Assembly: GCA_029239935.1 (NCBI GenBank)
Contig: JARBTY010000019.1
Coordinates: 1-26,252 of the forward strand
Source of the DNA: Clostridia bacterium
GTDB taxonomy: Bacteria; Bacillota_A; Clostridia; Lachnospirales; Cellulosilyticaceae
Length of the DNA stretch: 26,252 nucleotides
Reading direction: 5' to 3'
Shown piece by piece: positions 7,004 through 14,638 of this stretch (position 1 is the stretch's first letter; the number at the start of each line of letters is the position of its first letter). A program made the translations under genes and the position numbers. The notes below the pieces were generated by a model, which saw only the letters and a list, made by a program, of their open reading frames with translations, did no database searches and had not been told where the DNA came from.

Positions 7004-7585
7004 TTATCGTTTCACCATCCATTCTTTTAACAAACCTGATATTTCTGTGATAATTGAAGATATTTCTGTTTCGCTTGAACAAATATAAGTACTGTGACTA
7101 TCAGAGCAAAAGTTGAGAGCATTTGCAGCAGTAAGTCTTTTGAATGTGAGCTTTTCATCTTCAGCAATAGCATCGCAATAGCCAATAAAAATAAAGTATG
7201 GGTATTTTTTATAACGGGGTTTATGATGAATTTCACCATTTTTGGTTACTCTAAAATAGGGCAAAACATTTGGCAAAAGCCTGTCTATGGTTCTTCTGAC
7301 AGGGGGGGAATAGGTCCCGTAACAAACCTTGGATAAAATGACCATTACATCACTTGTTACAGAGACTTTAGAGATTTCTCTTCCTAAATCGTCAAATACA
7401 CATATCCCAGGGGTTTTTATCCAACAGTTGAAACAACCACAGCAATAATGAATCTTATCCAATTGAACAGTATAATTGGCACATTCATCTTGAGAAGAAT
7501 GGAAAGTATTTAAGAGTCTCTTAGATAGTCGACCGCCCAAACCCTCTGAACTCTCATCAACATCTCCAACCAATAAAATTTTCAA
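7004..7585 (-). CDS. flavodoxin-fold protein with a compact Cys cluster (iron-sulfur flavoprotein-like)
   Basis: A 193-residue protein. The N-terminal strand KILLVGDVDESS (2-13) and SKVCYGTYSPPVRRTIDRLLP (about 89-109) match the flavodoxin/FMN-reductase fold. Cys48, 51, 54 and 62 form C-x2-C-x2-C-x7-C, which fits the compact [4Fe-4S] motif of archaeal and clostridial iron-sulfur flavoproteins; Cys49 is additional. Such proteins pass electrons between ferredoxin-type donors and FMN. The start is TTG at 7585, with GGAGGTGA five bases upstream; an in-frame TTG at 7600 lies just before that site and is unlikely. First gene of a two-gene operon, divergent from tetR and read from the operator-covered promoter at 7644-7672. 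Confidence 0.75.
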   Translation of the reverse strand: MKILLVGDVDESSEGLGGRLSKRLLNTFHSSQDECANYTVQLDKIHYCCGCFNCWIKTPGICVFDDLGREISKVSVTSDVMVILSKVCYGTYSPPVRRTIDRLLPNVLPYFRVTKNGEIHHKPRYKKYPYFIFIGYCDAIAEDEKLTFKRLTAANALNFCSDSHSTYICSSETEISSIITEISGLLKEWMVKR

Positions 7586-7616
7586 AACAATCACCTCCAA
7601 TAGATATTAACAACAC

Positions 7617-7633
7617 AGGTAGACAGTGTAAAC
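7617..7633. promoter_or_regulatory. TetR operator copy 1 (imperfect)
   Basis: AGGTAGACAGTGTAAAC, a direct repeat of the site at 7657-7673 with one mismatch (TGTA for TGTC). It lies about 10-25 bp downstream of the flavoprotein operon's start site. Confidence 0.65.
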
Positions 7634-7643
7634 CTATAGTGTT

Positions 7644-7672
7644 AGTATATATTGAAAGGTAGACAGTGTCAA
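7644..7672 (-). promoter_or_regulatory. strong promoter of the flavoprotein operon
   Basis: On the minus strand TTGACA (7672-7667) and TATACT (7649-7644) are separated by 17 bp, a near-consensus sigma-A promoter. The -35 box lies inside one TetR-type operator and the other operator lies just after the start site. Confidence 0.75.
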
Positions 7673-7673
7673 C
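7657..7673. promoter_or_regulatory. TetR operator copy 2
   Basis: AGGTAGACAGTGTCAAC contains the palindrome GACA-G-TGTC, extended to GTnGACAnTGTCnAC. It overlaps the -35 box of the minus-strand promoter and starts 40 bp after copy 1, about four helical turns, so two dimers would sit on the same face. Confidence 0.7.
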
Positions 7674-7727
7674 TAATTATGATATTATTTTTATAAGACA
7701 GAATGAGAGACAAGGAGAAATTTGATT

Positions 7728-8324
7728 GTGGAACAAAAATGCCGTACGGGAAATGTAAAGAAGTTGTTGATAGAAAATGGATTGTTACTTTTGAATAAGG
7801 TGGGATACAATGATTTTTCTATACGCAAAGTAGCCGCTATGAGTGGTGTTAGTCATGGAGCACCCTATAAGCACTTTAAAAATAAAGAAGAATTAATTGC
7901 TGCAATCGGTATACAAGTGGAAGGGGATTTTAAGGATTCTTTAAAGGAAGCTGTTTTTAAATACATGGAGCAGCCGCAAACACAGCTTATAGAGATGGGC
8001 AAAAAGTATGTTCAATTTATGGTTGAAAATCCAGAGTATCTAAAGTTTCTTTTTCTTGGACCACGGGAACAAAATATAAAGCTTGCAGAGGGTCAATTGA
8101 TTTATAACAAAAGCAGTGCTTTTTCAGTTTTCAAAGATACAGCATCAAATTACCTCCATTCAGTAGGGAAAGACCCTACCACATGTGCTGCAGATATATT
8201 AACAATGTGGAGTATGGTTCATGGGATTGCCATTTTGATTGCTGAACAAAATTTAGAAATTGAGGGGAATTACCTTGATGTTGTTTCAAATATGCTTTGC
8301 TATGCAGTAAAATTGATGCATTAA
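7728..8324 (+). CDS. TetR-family transcriptional regulator
   Basis: A repressor of about 198 residues. The N-terminal helix-turn-helix is clear: FSIRKVAAMSGVSHGAPYKHFKNKEELIAAI, with SHGAPYKHF as the recognition-helix signature. The C-terminal half (about 65-198) is a helical ligand domain of the kind found in multidrug or metabolite sensing TetR proteins; the ligand is not known. Two starts are possible: GTG at 7728 (AAGGAG 10 bases upstream) or TTG at 7722 (4 bases); I prefer the GTG. It is divergent from the flavoprotein operon and most likely represses that operon, and possibly itself, through the operators at 7617-7673. Confidence 0.87.
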   Translation: MEQKCRTGNVKKLLIENGLLLLNKVGYNDFSIRKVAAMSGVSHGAPYKHFKNKEELIAAIGIQVEGDFKDSLKEAVFKYMEQPQTQLIEMGKKYVQFMVENPEYLKFLFLGPREQNIKLAEGQLIYNKSSAFSVFKDTASNYLHSVGKDPTTCAADILTMWSMVHGIAILIAEQNLEIEGNYLDVVSNMLCYAVKLMH

Positions 8325-8345
8325 ATAAGAAAATATAAGGTGTAT

Positions 8346-8401
8346 ACCTAACCAAAGCCTATAGCTTCGAATATACAGAAGTTATAGGCTTTAGTTAGGT
8401 T
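8346..8401. terminator. long hairpin between convergent tetR and ABC-F genes
   Basis: The left arm ACCTAACCAAAGCCTATAGCTTC pairs with the right arm from 8378 to 8400 over some 23 bp with two or three mismatches. No long T run follows on either strand, so termination efficiency is uncertain. Confidence 0.55.
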
Positions 8402-8428
8402 AAATATTAAAAAAATACAGCTAAATGA

Positions 8429-10339
8429 TTACTCAGAAAGATTATCTAACGCCACTGAAAGCTCATCCCACTTTTCATAAAGGGTTTTAATGGAGTCAGT
8501 AAGAGCCTCCTTTTCTGTCATCAAGTCTTTAGATTTAGTGAAGTCAGTATAGATCTCCTCAAGACAAAGCAAACTATCTATTTCCTCGATTCTTCCTTCA
8601 GACGTTTCAATTTGGGCTTCAACCTTTGAAATCTCATTTTGTAGTCGTTTGATTTGTGTCTGATATTCTTTTTGTTTTTTCCAATCCTCTTTAGAAGTAG
8701 CTGGAATAAGATTGTTTGTTTTGGGAATAATTGGTGCAGAGAGCTCTTTTTTCTTTTCAATATAGTAGTCATAGTCTCCCAAATATTCTGAAGCACCCAG
8801 CTTAGACATCTCAATCACCTTAGTTGCTGTCTGATTGATAAAATATCTGTCGTGAGAGACATAAAGTATTGTTCCTTCATAACTGTTAAGGGCGTTTTCA
8901 AGTATTTCTTTTGATAAGATATCCAGGTGATTAGTAGGTTCATCTAAAATAAGGAAGTTAGCTTTTGAGAGCATAATTTTCGCAAGTGCCACACGACCTC
9001 TTTCTCCGCCGCTTAGGGTGCTGATACTTTTAAATACATCCTCATCGGTAAAAAGAAAAGCAGCCAGAACATTACGGATTTCACCATTTTTTAAATCCGG
9101 AAAGGCATGTTGTATTTCTTCCATAATCGTGTGAGACGTATTTAAGTTCATATGCTCTTGGTCATAGTATCCAACAATGACATTAGTACCTAAAACAATC
9201 GTTCCGGAAGTAGGCGGCATATGATTAAGAATCATTCTAAAGAGTGTTGTTTTGCCTACACCGTTGGGACCAACTAATGCAACTTTATCTTCCTTTTTGA
9301 TATCTAGACTAAAATGGCTGAAAAGCTGAGCATCTTCAAAGGCTTTGCTAAGGTCAGTGACTTTCAGAACATCTTGTCCACTGGAGATGCGAGGCGTAAG
9401 GGTAAGCTGCATCGGCTTGTTATCTATCATGGGGGTATCCATAACTTCTATTTTATCTAATAACTTCTCACGGCTTCTGGCACGTTTAATAGACTTTTCA
9501 CGGTTAAACTGTCTGAGCTTAGCAATGACAGCCTGCTGTTTGGCAATTTCTCTTTGCTGTTTTTCAAAGTGTTTTAAAGCAATTTCATATTCTTTTTGGC
9601 TTTTGATAATATAATCACTGTAATTGCCACTATAAACAAAACATCTTCCAAATTCTATATGGACGACTTTGGTAACAATTTTATCCAGAAAGTATCTATC
9701 ATGGGAAATAATCATAACGGCACCTTTATAGGATTTTAAAAATCCCTCCAGCCATTCTATTGCTTCAATATCCAAATGGTTGGTAGGTTCATCAAGAAGG
9801 AGCAGGGTAGGCTCTTCGAGTAAAAGCTTGCCAAGAGCCACTCTGTTTTTTTGACCGCCAGAAAGAATAGAGACTGGTTTATCATAAACATCGTTTTCAA
9901 AGCCTAATCCTTTGAGCACACCCTTAACCAGACTTTTATATTCATAACCTTTGTTATTTTCAAATTGACTACGCAATGCATCATAGATGTGAATGAGCTC
10001 AAGAGAAGATGTTTCGGCAATCTTAGCCTCCATTTCATGGAGCTTTTTCTCTAATGCGATGACCTCATCAAAGACATGAAGAAGTTCTTCATAGACGGTG
10101 TGTTTGGAATCGAGTTCCATATGTTGTTTAAGATAACCAATGGTACAGTCTTTGGAATAAGCGACTGTTCCGTCATCACAGGACAGTTCTTTTGCCAGTA
10201 TTTTAAATAAAGTTGTTTTACCAGCACCATTGTTGCCGATTAAAGCAACTTTTTCATGATTTTCTATATGAAAGCTAATATTATCAAGTATTACTTTCTC
10301 ATGAAAGGATTTTTTTATTGTACTGCATGAAATAATCAT
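8429..10339 (-). CDS. ABC-F family ATPase (ribosome-associated, YdiF/Uup-like)
   Basis: A 636-residue soluble protein with two fused ATP-binding cassettes and no membrane segment. Cassette 1: Walker A GNNGAGKT 35-42, signature LSGGQ 159-163, Walker B/D-loop DEPTNHLD 183-190. Cassette 2: GPNGVGKT 357-364, LSGGE 442-446, DEPTNHLD 466-473. The linker (about 240-300) is helical and very basic, RQFNREKSIKRARSREKLL being typical of the arm that reaches the ribosomal peptidyl-transferase region. A C-terminal coiled coil covers about 550-636. ABC-F proteins rescue or tune ribosomes, and some protect against ribosome-targeting antibiotics; nothing here decides between housekeeping and resistance. ATG with AGGAGG six bases upstream; a TATAAT box lies on the minus strand at 10367-10362. 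Confidence 0.9.
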   Translation of the reverse strand: MIISCSTIKKSFHEKVILDNISFHIENHEKVALIGNNGAGKTTLFKILAKELSCDDGTVAYSKDCTIGYLKQHMELDSKHTVYEELLHVFDEVIALEKKLHEMEAKIAETSSLELIHIYDALRSQFENNKGYEYKSLVKGVLKGLGFENDVYDKPVSILSGGQKNRVALGKLLLEEPTLLLLDEPTNHLDIEAIEWLEGFLKSYKGAVMIISHDRYFLDKIVTKVVHIEFGRCFVYSGNYSDYIIKSQKEYEIALKHFEKQQREIAKQQAVIAKLRQFNREKSIKRARSREKLLDKIEVMDTPMIDNKPMQLTLTPRISSGQDVLKVTDLSKAFEDAQLFSHFSLDIKKEDKVALVGPNGVGKTTLFRMILNHMPPTSGTIVLGTNVIVGYYDQEHMNLNTSHTIMEEIQHAFPDLKNGEIRNVLAAFLFTDEDVFKSISTLSGGERGRVALAKIMLSKANFLILDEPTNHLDILSKEILENALNSYEGTILYVSHDRYFINQTATKVIEMSKLGASEYLGDYDYYIEKKKELSAPIIPKTNNLIPATSKEDWKKQKEYQTQIKRLQNEISKVEAQIETSEGRIEEIDSLLCLEEIYTDFTKSKDLMTEKEALTDSIKTLYEKWDELSVALDNLSE

Positions 10340-10411
10340 AATAAACCTCCTAACTTACCTTATTATATTACCAAAAAATGCGCCTAAATGAAAGGAATAC
10401 CCAAGAGTACA

Positions 10412-10441
10412 TTGACAAAAAAAAAAATAAAATGATATACT
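10412..10441 (+). promoter_or_regulatory. promoter of rex
   Basis: TTGACA (10412-10417) and TATACT (10436-10441) with an 18-bp A-rich spacer, about 30 bp before the start codon. Confidence 0.7.
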
Positions 10442-10472
10442 AGTGCTATTAAGAAATTAAGGAGTTGAGACG

Positions 10473-11114
10473 GTGGCAGAAGAAAGAAGAATTTCTATGG
10501 CTGTAATAAGGCGGTTGCCACGATATTACAGATATCTTGGGGAGTTACTGGAAAAGGGTGTTAATAAGATTTCTTCCAGGGAGCTTAGTGAAAAAATGAA
10601 TGTGACAGCTTCACAAATTCGTCAGGATCTTAATAACTTTGGTGGATTCGGTCAACAGGGCTATGGCTATAATGTTGAATATTTGCATAAAGAAATAGCA
10701 AAAATTTTAGGGCTTCACCAAAATTATAAAATGATTATAGTTGGAGTAGGTAATTTAGGACAGGCACTTGCTAATTACAGTTCATTTGAAAAAAGAGGAT
10801 TTAAATTAGCAGGGCTTTTTGATGTTAATCCCAGACTCATTGGTATGAGCATCAGAGGACTTGAAGTACAAGATATTGACAAAATGGAAAATTTTGTTAA
10901 AGAAAATAATGTTGAAATTGCAATCCTTACTATGCCCAAGACAAGGGTTAAGCAAGTGGCAGAAAACTTGGCGCTGTGGGGTATAAAAGGACTTTGGAAT
11001 TTCTCAGCGGTAGATCTCTTTCTCCCAGACCATGTACAGGTGGAAAATGTACACCTTTCCCATAGTCTTATGACTCTTGCGTACAAAATCAATGATGCTG
11101 AAGAAATAAATTAA
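10473..11114 (+). CDS. rex: redox-sensing transcriptional repressor Rex
   Basis: Rex binds DNA when NAD+ is high and leaves it when NADH rises, controlling fermentation and respiration genes. The 213-residue length is typical. Residues 8-65 are the winged helix (VIRRLPRYYRYL at 11-22, then SSRELSEKMNVTASQIRQDL and NNFGGFGQQGYGYNV, near-invariant in Rex). Residues 85-205 are the Rossmann domain with GVGNLG at 91-96 and a domain-swapped C-terminal helix. The start is GTG with AAGGAG eight bases upstream. The gene is monocistronic, with its own promoter and a strong terminator. I did not find the clostridial Rex box (TTGTTAA-N4-TTAACAA) within the window. Confidence 0.96.
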   Translation: MAEERRISMAVIRRLPRYYRYLGELLEKGVNKISSRELSEKMNVTASQIRQDLNNFGGFGQQGYGYNVEYLHKEIAKILGLHQNYKMIIVGVGNLGQALANYSSFEKRGFKLAGLFDVNPRLIGMSIRGLEVQDIDKMENFVKENNVEIAILTMPKTRVKQVAENLALWGIKGLWNFSAVDLFLPDHVQVENVHLSHSLMTLAYKINDAEEIN

Positions 11115-11118
11115 AAAT

Positions 11119-11175
11119 AAAAACTGTGTCTAAATCTTTTAGAGTTATTTATAAAAGATTTAGACACAGTTTTTT
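11119..11175 (+). terminator. strong intrinsic terminator after rex
   Basis: A perfect stem of about 22 bp (arms 11119-11141 and 11152-11174, core ACTGTGTCTAAATC with its complement), a 10-nt loop and a trailing T run. Confidence 0.92.
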
Positions 11176-11284
11176 ATTAAGCCATATTATTTTTTTAGAG
11201 GATGATATATAATAGGAATAAATGGTTAAAGGAATAATTTGATGATAGATGAAGGTTTGTACAGCAACAGAAAGAGGTGAAGCT

Positions 11285-11974
11285 TTGTTTGACTTTTTTA
11301 AAAAAAATAGAAAAATTATTTTAGATAATAATCTATCAGAAGAAATGACGATATCTAATGAAGAAGTGGAAATCAAAAAAACTTACATTAGAGAAATTCT
11401 TAATAAAAAGAAACTCCCCATTGTTTTGCTTGACCCTTTATGGCATTCCATACGAGAACAAATTGTCAGTGAAATGATTAAAAAAAACGAGGTTGTGTTA
11501 CAGGATCTCCTTAAAGAGCAAGGTAAGTTAACCAATGATCATAAAGATTATAATACGGTAAAACAGAATTTTTTAAAACAAATATTGGCTTTAAGTGGAC
11601 ATCTTCAAGGTGAGGGAGATGCTCAAAAGATAGAAGAGCTTAGCAAGTTGCATGAAAGCACTTTAGGTGCTAATCAGAAAATAGAAGATATAGAGAAAAG
11701 ACTGGAAACAGTTGAATATGAGATAGAAGCAGTAAATAGAGAAATCATAGAAGAAATTATTGCAGTAGGTTACCAGTATGTTTCTATTTGTAAAAACAAT
11801 AGTGATCAATTAGAAAGAGAAATTAACACACTGAGAGAAAAAGTCATGATAAAAACTAATGAGAAAAAGAAGAATGAACAAATTTTAAAGAGTATTTATA
11901 ACTATATGCATAATGTTATTGGGCAAAATCAAATAGAGGTTATTGATAAGGAGCTTTGGGACAAGAAGAGATGA
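11285..11974 (+). CDS. unrecognised coiled-coil protein upstream of acpS
   Basis: A charged, helical protein of 229 residues with no signal peptide, membrane segment or motif that I recognise. Residues from about 95 to 210 have strong coiled-coil character (stretches such as KIEDIEKRLETVEYEIEAV and LEREINTLREKVMI). An N-terminal part (DFFKKNRKIILDNN) may be a small separate domain. The start is uncertain: TTG at 11285 has AAAGAGGTGA four bases upstream, whereas the ATG at 11249 has no suitable site. Its stop overlaps the acpS start (ATGA), so it is translationally coupled to acpS and is the first gene of that operon. A TATAAT box stands at about 11206. Function unknown. Confidence 0.65.
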   Translation: MFDFFKKNRKIILDNNLSEEMTISNEEVEIKKTYIREILNKKKLPIVLLDPLWHSIREQIVSEMIKKNEVVLQDLLKEQGKLTNDHKDYNTVKQNFLKQILALSGHLQGEGDAQKIEELSKLHESTLGANQKIEDIEKRLETVEYEIEAVNREIIEEIIAVGYQYVSICKNNSDQLEREINTLREKVMIKTNEKKKNEQILKSIYNYMHNVIGQNQIEVIDKELWDKKR

Positions 11975-12387
11975 TAATAGGAATAGGCACAGATATTATT
12001 GAAATAGCAAGAATAGAAAAAAGTATGAGGGCAGAGGCTTTTATGCATAAAGCTTTTACTGAGATGGAAAAAGTATATTTTGAGAAACGGCAGCATAACG
12101 CAGAGACAATAGCGGGGGTTTTTGCAGCTAAAGAAGCTATCAGCAAAGCACTGGGGACGGGGTTTAGAGCATTTGCAGTTCGAGATATAGAGATTACACC
12201 TAATGCTTTAGGAAAGCCAGAGGCCACACTATATAATGGGGCAAAGCAGCTTGCGGCTCAGCTTGGAATCCATAAGATTCATGTGACGATATCACACTGC
12301 AAAGAGTATGCAGTGGCGTATGTTGTGGTGGAAGGAAGTACTATTTATGAAGTTAATGACACCGGTACAGATGAAAGAACTAGATGA
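11971..12387 (+). CDS. acpS: holo-[acyl-carrier-protein] synthase
   Basis: Transfers 4'-phosphopantetheine from CoA to the serine of acyl carrier protein, an essential step in fatty-acid synthesis. The 138-residue product has the family's N-terminal MIIGIGTDIIEIARI with Mg-binding Asp8, and FAAKEAISKALGTG with catalytic Glu55, then the C-terminal ISHCKEYAVAYVV strand; it runs some 15 residues past the usual length. An upstream in-frame TTG exists at 11956, but the family start MIxGIGTD fixes ATG 11971, which overlaps the previous stop codon as ATGA. Its 3' end overlaps nnr by 41 bp. Confidence 0.93.
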   Translation: MIIGIGTDIIEIARIEKSMRAEAFMHKAFTEMEKVYFEKRQHNAETIAGVFAAKEAISKALGTGFRAFAVRDIEITPNALGKPEATLYNGAKQLAAQLGIHKIHVTISHCKEYAVAYVVVEGSTIYEVNDTGTDERTR

Positions 12388-13882
12388 AAGAGCTATAAAG
12401 GATTATGGCATCCCTAGTATACTACTGATGGAGCATGCTGCATATAGCGTGTTTGGGCAAATCAAAGACCGAGGTATACCGCAGAGCACAGTGATAGTAT
12501 GTGGTCCTGGTAATAATGGCGGGGATGGACTGGCTCTTGCAAGACAGCTTAAAACTTGGTCTGCTGCTCAATTGAGGGTGCTTATGCTTGCGGGCAAAGA
12601 AATGCTTTCAAAAGATGGGTTGATTTATTACAACCTATGTAAGCAGATTAAAGTGGAAATCATACATGTTACACAAATCAATCTTGAAATGGTTTACAAA
12701 GCTTTAGAAGAAGCGCAGCTTATTATTGATGCCATTTTTGGAACCGGACTTTCGAGGCCTGTAGAAGGGCTTTATGGGGAGCTGATTAGGCAGATTAATG
12801 CAAGCACGGCTTATAAAATCAGTATGGATATTCCGTCGGGTATTGATGGAAATACGGGCAGACTTATGGGAGTGGGTGTAAAGGCTGATCAAACTGTCAC
12901 TTTTACCTTGCCGAAGATAGGGCTGCATGTTTACCCAGGGATTGACTATATAGGAGCATTACAAATAGCAGACATAGGTATACCCAAAGAGGCTATAGAA
13001 AAAATTAAAACGTCCGTTTATACATTAGAAAAAAATGAGTTAAGGAAGTTTTTGCCCATCAGACCTACTAGAAGCAATAAAGGCACTTATGGCAGAGTGC
13101 TGATAATCGGGGGACAGACAGGGATGTCAGGAGCTGTGGCTCTCGCAGGGAAAGCGGCGTTAAAGGTTGGAGCAGGCATTGTCAGCACAGCAGTACCCAA
13201 AGCCATACATGATATTATGGAACAGAAGCTGACAGAGGTAATGACCATTCCGCTGCCAGATGAAGAAGGACATATTTCACAAGAATCAGTCAGGCAGCTT
13301 AGTACGCTTATAGAAAAATATGATGTGATTGCCATAGGTCCGGGGATAGGAAGAAGCAAAGCGGTTAGATCAGTAGTGCTGCAAGTACTGACAAGTAGCA
13401 AGCCATGTGTTGTAGATGCCGATGCGCTTTATTTTCTGAAGGAGATGCTGGAGATGGTTAAGCTAAGGGTGGCACCAACTGTCATTACCCCTCATCCAGG
13501 AGAGATGGCCAAAATACTCGGTATCAAGATTGAAGAAGTATTAGCCGATCCACTTACTATTACACAAAAGTTTGCAACGGAAAATCATATTATTACTGTT
13601 CTCAAGATAGAAAGAACGATAGTAGGAGACACAAAAGGTAATATATACATTAATACAGCAGGAAACACAGGGATGGCCAAAGGCGGAAGCGGCGATATAT
13701 TAACAGGTGTAATAGCGGGATTACTGGCTCAAACGGATATGCCGCAGCATGCTGCTATGCTTGGGGTATATTTACATGCAAGAGCTGCAGATATTATGAA
13801 AGATTTAAAATCAGAATATACCATTATGCCCAGTGATTTTTATGAAGGAATAGACAAAGCCTTTCAAGAAATACTAAAATGA
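12347..13882 (+). CDS. nnr: bifunctional NAD(P)HX epimerase / ADP-dependent dehydratase
   Basis: Repairs hydrated NADH and NADPH. Of the 511 residues, 1-215 form the YjeF-N epimerase domain with GPGNNGGDG at 53-61, DAIFGTGLSRPVEG and DIPSGIDGNTG. Residues 230-505 form the ribokinase-like dehydratase domain with NKGTYGRVLIIGG, GPGIGRS, DADALY, TPHPGEM and the nucleotide site GMAKGGSGD at 442-450. Length and domain order match the fused bacterial enzyme. ATG 12347 lies after GGAAGGAAG and gives the normal N-terminus MKLMTPVQMKELD; the ATG at 12308 gives a tryptophan-rich leader and lacks such a site. It overlaps acpS by 41 bp, so the two are coupled; acpS-nnr is a common clostridial pair. Confidence 0.93.
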   Translation: MKLMTPVQMKELDERAIKDYGIPSILLMEHAAYSVFGQIKDRGIPQSTVIVCGPGNNGGDGLALARQLKTWSAAQLRVLMLAGKEMLSKDGLIYYNLCKQIKVEIIHVTQINLEMVYKALEEAQLIIDAIFGTGLSRPVEGLYGELIRQINASTAYKISMDIPSGIDGNTGRLMGVGVKADQTVTFTLPKIGLHVYPGIDYIGALQIADIGIPKEAIEKIKTSVYTLEKNELRKFLPIRPTRSNKGTYGRVLIIGGQTGMSGAVALAGKAALKVGAGIVSTAVPKAIHDIMEQKLTEVMTIPLPDEEGHISQESVRQLSTLIEKYDVIAIGPGIGRSKAVRSVVLQVLTSSKPCVVDADALYFLKEMLEMVKLRVAPTVITPHPGEMAKILGIKIEEVLADPLTITQKFATENHIITVLKIERTIVGDTKGNIYINTAGNTGMAKGGSGDILTGVIAGLLAQTDMPQHAAMLGVYLHARAADIMKDLKSEYTIMPSDFYEGIDKAFQEILK

Positions 13883-13997
13883 TAGAAGCTCCTAATATTC
13901 CATCATATATTTAGTTTCTAGTGAGTATATTAGGTATAGATGGGGAGTTATGCTATAGTATTACGTCCAAATATTTTTGAATCCATAGGGGGGCAAT

Positions 13998-14609
13998 ATG
14001 TATAAGGTACAGAGGGGAATAATACTCTTACTTTTACTCATGATGTCTTTTGTCTTTCAGAGCTGCAGAGGGGAGATGCCCAGTGACAGTGTGCAGAGCA
14101 AGCTGCATAATAAGCTTGTAAGACTCAAGAACTATGAGGTGGATGCACTGATAACTTTTTTAAAAGATACAGAGGCGAATAAGCTGGAAATGAAACAGAC
14201 AGTGGAAATAGGAGGCAAATATAAACTTACTTTAAATGCTCCAGAGCATCTGAAGGGGTACATAACTTACTTTGATGGAAAAGAGCTTTCACAGTATAGC
14301 CCTATCACAAAAACAAGTGTATTATGTAAAGGTAATGAAGTAAGAAATCAGCTTCTATTAAGTAGTTTTATACATAATTATTCAAACACTGATAATATCA
14401 AAGCAGATAGGAATACTTTAGACGGCAAAGCATGTATGACATTTGAAGTGCCCATACCAGGAAGCTATAAATACATGGCGGCAGAAAAAGTATGGTTTGA
14501 TGAGGAAAAACTAAATCCCATAAAAATGGAGATATATGATCTAGAAGGTAAGGTCATGATTCAGCTGGATTTTAGCCAGTTCAAATACAATACAGAGATG
14601 AAATTTTGA
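13998..14609 (+). CDS. lipoprotein with LolA-like fold, GerS-like
   Basis: A 203-residue exported lipoprotein: basic start, hydrophobic run at 8-20 (IILLLLLMMSFVF), lipobox ending in Cys23 (FQSC). The mature part alternates short beta strands (YEVDALITFLKD, KLEMKQTVEIGGKYKLTL, GYITYFDGKELSQYSP, KACMTFEVPIPG, EKVWFDEEKLNPIKMEIYD), the pattern of the half-barrel LolA/LppX/GerS fold. In Clostridioides difficile the germination lipoprotein gerS lies directly before an alanine racemase gene, as this gene does before alr, so a GerS-like role in cortex modification is suggested; that is inference from context and fold. ATG is preceded by AGGGGGGC. A 115-bp gap before it may contain its own promoter. 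Confidence 0.7.
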   Translation: MYKVQRGIILLLLLMMSFVFQSCRGEMPSDSVQSKLHNKLVRLKNYEVDALITFLKDTEANKLEMKQTVEIGGKYKLTLNAPEHLKGYITYFDGKELSQYSPITKTSVLCKGNEVRNQLLLSSFIHNYSNTDNIKADRNTLDGKACMTFEVPIPGSYKYMAAEKVWFDEEKLNPIKMEIYDLEGKVMIQLDFSQFKYNTEMKF

Positions 14610-14638
14610 TATAGAAAAGATGTACCAAGGAGGTAACT

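Noticed and set aside
13883..13997. Hairpin CCTAATAT...ATATTAGG (13891-13898 with 13927-13934) after nnr as a terminator, or a sporulation sigma-factor promoter
   Set aside because: The stem is short and AT-only at its core with a 28-nt loop and no T run; the promoter-like words do not match any sporulation consensus well enough.
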